Of a stretch of 29,302 nt of DNA, positions 25,606 through 29,302 are shown piece after piece. Source of the stretch: JAZTZP01 sp045637525 (GTDB taxonomy: Bacteria > Bacillota > Clostridia > UBA1381). The stretch lies in contig JAZTZP010000031.1 of NCBI GenBank assembly GCA_045637525.1, forward strand, positions 1-29,302. Reading direction: 5' to 3'. The position numbers and the translations under genes are program-made. Position 1 is the stretch's first letter. Each line of letters opens with the position of its first letter. The notes below the pieces were generated by a model. That model did not search any database, was not told where the DNA came from, and was given only the letters and a program-made list of their open reading frames with translations.

Positions 25606-26118
25606 TTATCTTAGCATTGCATTTACCAAACTAACACTTACCATCACTCCCACAATATCACCTATCACAGCACACGGTATGGCTCTTTTCGATTTTTTAA
25701 CCCCCGTAGCACCGAAATATACGGCTAATGTATAAAATGTTGTTTCCGTCGAGCCCATTATTATTGATGAAATAAGTCCCGCACGACTGTCGGGTCCATA
25801 CGTTTTCAGATTATCCGCTAAAAGCCCTAAAGAGCCGCTTCCCGACACCGGCCGAAGCATTGCCATAGGCATTATTTCCGCCGGTATTCCTATCTTCTCC
25901 GTAAACGGTGATAAAAAATCAACAAAAAAATCTATTATTCCCGATGCACGAAGCATCGCCGCCGCAGACATAATGCATATCATAGACGGAAGTATTTTAA
26001 CTATTATTTTAAGTCCGTCAGCCGCTCCCAGACACATAGAATCATAAACAGGGACCTTTTTTATAATTGCCGATATAAGTATTATAAAAATAACGACCGG
26101 AACTATATACTGCCACAT
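25606..26118 (-). CDS. spmB: Spore maturation protein SpmB
   Basis: 170 aa membrane protein of the nucleoside-recognition (Gate) family with about four TM segments. Characteristic features are the MLRASGIIDFFVDFLSPF segment and the MLRPVSGSGSLG motif with STETTFYTLAVYFG. With SpmA it is needed for full dehydration of the spore core in Bacillus. The ATG lies 1 nt after the spmA stop, so translation is coupled. No strong terminator follows; only a weak AT-rich inverted repeat (GATAAA/TTTATC) lies just past the stop. Confidence 0.95.
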   Translation of the reverse strand: MWQYIVPVVIFIILISAIIKKVPVYDSMCLGAADGLKIIVKILPSMICIMSAAAMLRASGIIDFFVDFLSPFTEKIGIPAEIMPMAMLRPVSGSGSLGLLADNLKTYGPDSRAGLISSIIMGSTETTFYTLAVYFGATGVKKSKRAIPCAVIGDIVGVMVSVSLVNAMLR

Positions 26119-26119
26119 T

Positions 26120-26698
26120 CTATTTCGCCTTCTTTCTTAATATCAAACACATAAGCTTCACGCACAAAACAGCAACTGTCAGCGAACACAAAGACGTTAT
26201 CCATATCGGAACTATAACGCCAAACTCCGCTTCCTCCGCCGCACGAAGTGCTATAACAGAAGTCGGGATAAGTTGAAATGCGGCAGTATTAAGAACTGTA
26301 AACATACACATCTCGTCCGTTGCCACCTCCGGCTTTTCGCGGTCAAGCTCCTCCATCGCCTTTATTCCCATAGGAGTAGCACCGTTCCCCAACCCCAATA
26401 CATTAGCAGTTATATTAAGAGTTATATATTTAACAGCTTTGCTGTCCTTGTCTAAACGCGGAAATAAAAACCTGATTACAGGCCTGAGCAAACAGGCAAC
26501 AATCCTGTCCGCCCCCGCATTCTCGGCAATGCGCAGTATACCGGTCCAGAGGCACATCACGCCGGCAAAAGATAAAACAAGTAAAACAGCTGAATTTGCA
26601 CCATCAAAACACGCCGCTACCGTTTCAGTCAACGTACCGTTAAACGCACCATATACAAGCGGTATCAGCATCATAAACACAAGTATTCTGTTCACCAA
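26120..26698 (-). CDS. spmA: Spore maturation protein SpmA
   Basis: 192 aa, the partner of SpmB, in the same Gate-domain membrane family. It has about five TM segments and the signatures CLWTGILRIAENAG, NVLGLGNGATPMGIKAMEEL and NTAAFQLIPTSVIALR. The start is GTG, preceded by AAAGGGTGA at a usable distance; no upstream ATG fits. It is the first gene of a two-gene sporulation unit. The left end of the first MITE-like repeat begins only 67 bp upstream, so part of the native promoter region may have been replaced. Confidence 0.95.
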   Translation of the reverse strand: MVNRILVFMMLIPLVYGAFNGTLTETVAACFDGANSAVLLVLSFAGVMCLWTGILRIAENAGADRIVACLLRPVIRFLFPRLDKDSKAVKYITLNITANVLGLGNGATPMGIKAMEELDREKPEVATDEMCMFTVLNTAAFQLIPTSVIALRAAEEAEFGVIVPIWITSLCSLTVAVLCVKLMCLILRKKAK

Positions 26699-26764
26699 AA
26701 ATCACCCTTTCTCTAAAATATTTCCACAGTTTTTAAACGAGTAAACAAATTGTCAACAATAATA

Positions 26765-27235
26765 TAAATTATAGTTTATAGGCGTGTTTACAGTCTGCGT
26801 TCGGTACGCTTTGCAAGCCTCCCTTGCCTAAAGGGAGCAATACTGTCAATTTAAGAAATTTAAATCTGAAATCGCTTGCGATTTCTACCAAAACCTGTCG
26901 CTATGCGACAGATTTCACCCACGCAAAGCGTGGATTTCACTCACACAAAATGTGTGAATTTCACATTTTAACGTAGGTAAAATATTTCACTGCAATACTG
27001 TAAACGTTAAGTTGACAGTATTGCCTAAAGGGAGGGGGACCGGTTGCGGTGGAGGGATTGTTTCTTAAATATGTTGATTTTCTTTTAAAACAATCCCTCA
27101 GTCGCTTTCAGCGACAGCTCCCTGAAGGTGAATTGACTTCGTCAAGAGAAGCCACCCTGGGGTGTTACACAAGGGAGCCTATTAGCAAAGCATATCAAAA
27201 GCCTATTCTTAATTAGTAAGATAAACTATAATTTA
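26765..27235. mobile_element. MITE-like repeat, copy A (interrupted)
   Basis: Terminal repeats TAAATTATAGTTTAT (from 26765) and GATAAACTATAATTTA (27220-27235). The interior has conserved GC-rich blocks (GCCTCCCTTGCC, AAGGGAGGGGGACC, GGAGGGA) shared with copy B at 28164. A central stem GAGGGATTGTTT (27052-27063) pairs with AAACAATCCCTC (27088-27099), and a second stem GTCGC/GCGAC lies at 27101-27115. It contains no coding capacity. It is split by the 186-bp insert at 26838-27023; without insert and duplication it would be about 274 bp. The homology with copy B continues past the right terminal repeat, through the promoter at 27271-27299. Confidence 0.85.
26838..27023. mobile_element. 186-bp hairpin-array element nested in MITE copy A
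   Basis: Ends are the 12-bp inverted repeats CAATACTGTCAA (26838-26849) and TTGACAGTATTG (27012-27023). They are flanked by an 11-bp direct duplication CCTAAAGGGAG (26827-26837 and 27024-27034). The inside has perfect hairpins at 26868-26885, 26895-26911 (identical to 1-17), 26919-26933, 26941-26957 and 26965-26983. ATTTCAC linkers lie at 26912-26918, 26934-26940, 26958-26964 and 26984-26990. It has no ORF. The uninterrupted target sequence is present in copy B, which confirms the boundaries. Confidence 0.9.
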
Positions 27236-27270
27236 TCTTAGCAAATTTCAAAAACCCTCCCACTTGGAGG

Positions 27271-27299
27271 TTGACAAATTCAAAAAAATCTGCTATACT
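27271..27299 (+). promoter_or_regulatory. Promoter of RNA candidate A
   Basis: TTGACA (27271-27276) and TATACT (27294-27299) with a 17-bp spacer. Directly upstream is a short inverted repeat CCTCC-N5-GGAGG (27256-27270) that could be an operator. The segment from the MITE end through the -10 is nearly identical to the one ending at 28522. Confidence 0.85.
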
Positions 27300-27305
27300 T
27301 CTAAT

Positions 27306-27378
27306 AGTGTCGACATTTACAGGCCGTGGGAAGTGTGCTTTTGCATATGACTCGCTACCGGATATCGGCACTGTTTTT
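27306..27378 (+). ncRNA. Candidate small structured RNA A
   Basis: It starts about 7 nt after the -10 box. The first 8 nt AGTGTCGA (27306-27313) pair with TCGGCACT (27365-27372), directly before T5 at 27374-27378, so the terminal stem can act as terminator. An internal stem GUGUGC/GCAUAU closes a U4 loop (about 27334-27349), supported by a GUGGG/CUCGC pairing outside it. There is no start codon with a ribosome site. It points at the convergent small-ORF cluster, touching the last bases of the open frame ending at 27377. Not matched to a known RNA family by me. Confidence 0.6.
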
Positions 27379-27688
27379 ATGTGGACATTTTACCTTGGGA
27401 CATGCCTGTTTTTTCGCATTTCATGAACCTCATACCTATGCCATTTCCAAACCGCTCTGCAAAATGTGCAATTCCAGGCACGGCCCCAACTATCACTCTC
27501 GTCATATTGTGAGCTACCCACGCTGCACGTTCACCCCACAACTGTTTTTGTGTAGGCTTATCAACTCCGACACGATCTTTGTCAAACTGTTCAAAAATTT
27601 GCTTCTTGCGATCCGGAGTTAATTCTTCTGCATCGGTATCATAAGTACTTAAGGCATATTTTATTCTTCCGTTTCCTCGTCGTCCCAT
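27377..27688 (-). CDS. Possible small protein whose C-terminus is encoded by a repeat
   Basis: 103 aa if it starts at the ATG at 27688, overlapping the 3' end of the 85-aa gene by 28 nt. The stretch STYDTDAEELTPDRKKQI and the following acidic/basic helix-like sequence look coding. There is no good ribosome site, so the start is doubtful and the piece may be a remnant of a longer gene. The last ~33 residues come from the palindromic repeat 27397-27495. No family recognised. Confidence 0.3.
   Translation of the reverse strand: MGRRGNGRIKYALSTYDTDAEELTPDRKKQIFEQFDKDRVGVDKPTQKQLWGERAAWVAHNMTRVIVGAVPGIAHFAERFGNGIGMRFMKCEKTGMSQGKMST
27397..27495. repeat. GGGACATGCCTG repeat, copy 1
   Basis: About 99 bp, over 90 percent identical by eye to 28013-28111. 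The left end is GGGACATGCCTG (27397-27408). The right end CAGGCACGGCCCC (27475-27487) is a decayed version of the complement, followed by shared AACTATCA. On the minus strand it is open and forms the C-terminal tail of the ORF ending at 27377. Confidence 0.85.
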
Positions 27689-27918
27689 TCCGGAATCGAG
27701 TCTATCTTCTCTTTGTATTTCGAGTAGATTATTGCGGACGTTTTTAAAAGCTCCTCTTGGGTTGCGCTTGGATTGTCCCTGCAATACTCTAACATCTCTA
27801 TCACTGCGTCCCAATCCCATAAATCCAATATTATCTTGAATACCGTTCTTTTGTCGCACCCAACTGCTGTTAGATACCTCGCCAACAGCTCTTGATTTTC
27901 TGTCAACACCCTTGCCAT
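27661..27918 (-). CDS. Small helical protein, 85 aa, unit A
   Basis: No known family recognised. It has a very good ribosome site, GGAGGTGAC, with exactly 9 nt between GGAGG and ATG. The protein is acidic at the C-terminus (EWDDEETEE) and looks all-helical with tryptophans in the centre (LDLWDWDAV). Its start LTENQELLARYLTAVG lines up loosely with LSEGQKGFVMDLLEAG of the small protein at 28840-29064, and the leaders (GAGATATTTT, then TTGGAGGT) are similar, so the two are probably paralogues. It is convergent with RNA candidate A. The overlapping 206-codon open frame on the same strand is not favoured. Confidence 0.7.
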   Translation of the reverse strand: MARVLTENQELLARYLTAVGCDKRTVFKIILDLWDWDAVIEMLEYCRDNPSATQEELLKTSAIIYSKYKEKIDSIPEWDDEETEE

Positions 27919-27983
27919 TTTTTGTCACCTCCAATACATCTAATAAAATATCTCTTTCGCATTCCGCCCGCTTTCCTTTTGAT

Positions 27984-28112
27984 TCATACAAAAGCACAAA
28001 GCGTTATATCTGGGGACATGCCTGTTTTTTCGCATTTCATAAATCTCATACCTATGCCATTTCCAGACCGCTCTGCAAAATGTGCAATTTCAGGCATGTC
28101 CCCAACTATCAT
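27984..28112 (-). CDS. 42-aa micro-ORF made almost entirely of the repeat
   Basis: ATG at 28112 preceded by GAAAGGATAG at a suitable distance; stop at 27984. It reads through repeat copy 2 in the same frame that is used in copy 1, giving the shared string IAHFAER-x-GNGIGMRFMK. It may be translated, but could be a chance open frame in the repeat. Confidence 0.3.
   Translation of the reverse strand: MIVGDMPEIAHFAERSGNGIGMRFMKCEKTGMSPDITLCAFV
28012..28111. repeat. GGGGACATGCCTG repeat, copy 2
   Basis: A 92-bp core with perfect 13-bp inverted ends, GGGGACATGCCTG (28012-28024) and CAGGCATGTCCCC (28091-28103), plus AACTATCA shared with copy 1. This is the more intact copy. Such GTCCCC-ended palindromes resemble REP/MITE elements mobilised in trans by Y1-type transposases, but no transposase is in the window. 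Confidence 0.85.
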
Positions 28113-28163
28113 TGGTATCTATCCTTTCTATTATTCCTTTTTTAGGTAATTACGAAATGCAAT

Positions 28164-28458
28164 TAAATTATAGTTTATCTGCGTGTTTGCAGTAGGATTT
28201 CGGTGTCGCTTTGCTTGCCTCCCTTGCCTAAAGGGAGGGGGACCGCTTGCGGTGGAGGGATATTGATTTTTCTATGTCTTTACTACATATTTTCAATACA
28301 TAGATATGTAATATCCCTCCGTCACGGCTTACGCCGTGCCACCTCCCTGAAGGTGAATTGACTTCGTCAAGAGAAGCCACACTGGGGTGTTAGGCAAGGG
28401 AGGCTTTGGTAAAGCGTACCGAATGCAGACTGTAAACATACAGATAAACTATAATTTA
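28164..28458. mobile_element. MITE-like repeat, copy B (uninterrupted)
   Basis: Terminal repeats TAAATTATAGTTTATC (28164-28179) and GATAAACTATAATTTA (28443-28458). A 15-bp subterminal inverted repeat (GCCTCCCTTGCCTAA with its complement near 28391-28405) lies inside them. The central stem GGAGGGATATT (28254-28264) pairs with AATATCCCTCC (28310-28320), followed by hairpin CACGGC/GCCGTG (28323-28338). The same stems exist in copy A with different sequence. It holds the empty site CCTAAAGGGAG that is duplicated in copy A. It is non-coding. Confidence 0.85.
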
Positions 28459-28493
28459 TCTTAGCAAATTTCAAAAAAACTCCCTCTTGGAGG

Positions 28494-28522
28494 TTGACAA
28501 CTTCAAAAAAAACTGCTATACT
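28494..28522 (+). promoter_or_regulatory. Promoter of RNA candidate B
   Basis: TTGACA (28494-28499) and TATACT (28517-28522) with a 17-bp spacer, preceded by CTCC-N5-GGAG (28480-28492). It is nearly identical to the promoter at 27271-27299; similarity stops a few bases after the -10. Confidence 0.85.
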
Positions 28523-28528
28523 AATATC

Positions 28529-28607
28529 AGAAGAACCTTTTATAAGGGGGACTGCATCAGCAGATAACCCTGCTCCGTTTGGAGACTGGTTCTTCTTTCT
28601 TGCTTTT
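28529..28607 (+). ncRNA. Candidate small structured RNA B
   Basis: It begins about 7 nt after the -10. AGAAGAACC (28529-28537) pairs with GGTTCTTCT (28588-28596), followed by a U-rich stretch. Inside are small hairpins CUGC-AUCA-GCAG (28552-28563) and CUCC-GUUU-GGAG (28573-28584), and a possible GGG/CCC pairing around the first. The architecture (start at the 5' arm of a terminal stem, U-rich 3' end) matches RNA A although the sequence does not. No known family recognised. Confidence 0.6.
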
Positions 28608-28692
28608 ACGGCGTATACTATGCCCAATAGCTCTACACTATCTATAATATAATTGTTTGTTATAATTCGCAAGCGCTCTCTTGTAGTTGGGA

Positions 28693-28810
28693 ACGTCAGA
28701 CTGTTGGAAAACCCAAAATTTATGCATAATCTAATCGGACAAATCGCATAAAACCTATATTTGTTAGAAGTGGAATTTCTGAAAATATGAATTATTCGAC
28801 AGTCTGACGT
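28693..28810. repeat. 118-bp element with inverted ends ACGTCAGACTGTYG
   Basis: Ends are ACGTCAGACTGTTG (28693-28706) and CGACAGTCTGACGT (28797-28810), with one mismatch in 14. The interior is AT-rich and non-coding. The left flank TAGTTGGGA resembles the TAGTTGGGG seen (on the minus strand) at the edge of the repeat at 28012-28111, so the two may be related families. It lies between RNA candidate B and the convergent small gene. Confidence 0.65.
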
Positions 28811-28839
28811 GCCTGTTTCATCACACGAATTGTTATCAT

Positions 28840-29064
28840 TCAATCCTCGTCTATTACCTGACCTTTCATCGTCCCCATCAAATACTTCAATACCAGGCTG
28901 TTCGTTATCTCTACCCCGGCGTCGTACTGATCCACTATATATCCCGCCATTTTCTTCTGTTCTTCTTCCTGCAGTAGATATAGCATCAACCCTATTATTT
29001 CCTCTGAAATTCCGGCTTCGAGTAAATCCATCACGAACCCCTTCTGTCCTTCTGATAACTGCAT
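28840..29064 (-). CDS. Small helical protein, 74 aa, unit B
   Basis: No known family recognised. The ATG at 29064 is chosen because GGAGG (29074-29078) then lies 9 nt upstream, the same spacing as in the 85-aa gene at 27918; the in-frame ATG at 29070 would be only 3 nt away. The protein is acidic, leucine- and glutamate-rich and predicted helical (QEEEQKKMAGYIVDQY), ending QVIDED. It resembles the N-terminal half of the 85-aa protein at the level of a spaced pattern (L-S/T-E-x-Q, then L-x-A-G). The start lies 36 nt past the stop of the partial gene upstream, in the same direction. Confidence 0.7.
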   Translation of the reverse strand: MQLSEGQKGFVMDLLEAGISEEIIGLMLYLLQEEEQKKMAGYIVDQYDAGVEITNSLVLKYLMGTMKGQVIDED

Positions 29065-29100
29065 TTTCATCAACCTCCAATTCCTTCAAAATATCTCTCA

Positions 29101-29302
29101 CTACATCAATATATTTATCAAGATACTTGTAATCCAATCTGAATATAGGATCAACCGCTTAACGGTTTTAACAGCCTTTTGACCATTGATTTTCCGTATA
29201 TCACTTTCCATTATACCACGCTCAGTTTCATTTTGCAAGTCCATTTCCGGAATATTCACTGAAAATTCAACCTCACCTGTAATTTTTTCAAAATTTGTAT
29301 TG
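29101..29302 (-). CDS. C-terminal end of an unidentified gene (partial)
   Basis: An open frame entering from the right edge of the window and ending at TAG (29101-29103), giving 66 residues beginning NTNFEKITGEVEFSVNIPE. No family can be named from this piece. The last ~18 residues (YSDWITSILINILM) look unlike normal protein. A +1 frame from about 29155 reads DPIFRLDYKYLDKYIDVV, which looks more coding. Either the natural end is odd or a one-base frameshift lies near 29150-29160. Confidence 0.45.
   Translation of the reverse strand, partial: NTNFEKITGEVEFSVNIPEMDLQNETERGIMESDIRKINGQKAVKTVKRLILYSDWITSILINILM

Noticed and set aside
27377..27997. 206-codon open frame on the minus strand as one gene
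   Set aside because: Its middle overlaps the 85-aa gene, which has a far better ribosome site and more protein-like composition. Only the 3' part (from 27688) might be coding.
28529..28607. Retron msr-msd RNA
   Set aside because: The terminal stem resembles a1/a2 pairing, but no reverse transcriptase gene is visible in the window.
28367..29137. 256-codon open frame on the minus strand as one gene
   Set aside because: It runs through the 74-aa gene in another frame, the 118-bp repeat, RNA B and the MITE, and its composition is not protein-like after the first ~30 residues.

Overview
The window looks like a chromosomal piece of a spore-forming, low-GC Firmicute of the class Clostridia, probably gut-associated. 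The evidence is the ctsR-mcsA-mcsB-clpC heat-shock operon behind a CtsR box, sporulation genes (sigK, spoVT, spmA, spmB, a DacF-type carboxypeptidase), near-consensus sigma-A promoters, strong Shine-Dalgarno sites, a pyrophosphate-type phosphofructokinase and an S-layer-homology surface protein. No tRNA, rRNA or CRISPR array was seen.

Layout. 1-225: right part of a repeat made of short perfect hairpins joined by ATTTCAC, ending inside the 3' end of a D,D-carboxypeptidase gene. 216-6020 (minus): dac; an AraC regulator with manA; and a transcription unit of a six-TM protein with argS. 6218-8359 (minus): secreted SLH protein with its own promoter. 8567-12610 (minus): nptA-phoP-phoR-like phosphate uptake and sensing. 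12903-14795 (plus): a GT-C-like membrane protein. 14891-19285 (plus): ctsR-mcsA-mcsB-clpC. 19335-26698 (minus): spoVT, sigK, tatD, pfp, a polar amino acid ABC transporter and spmA-spmB.

26765-29302 is accessory DNA and the most interesting part. It contains two tandem units with the same order: a roughly 280-bp MITE-like repeat, a near-identical promoter with an exact 17-bp spacer, a different ~70-nt RNA closed by an 8-9 bp terminal stem, a palindrome-ended repeat, and a convergent small helical-protein gene. The two small proteins (85 and 74 aa) look distantly related, and their leaders share the same spacing and similar sequence. In the first unit the MITE is interrupted by a 186-bp hairpin-array element with 12-bp terminal inverted repeats and an 11-bp target duplication. 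The second unit holds the uninterrupted site.

How the genes work together: the Clp operon makes a protein-arginine-phosphorylation ClpCP proteolysis system that represses itself through CtsR. The nptA-phoPR genes couple phosphate import to its sensing. The sporulation genes are scattered late-stage functions, and the rest is housekeeping metabolism. The repeat-RNA-small-ORF units have no assigned function.
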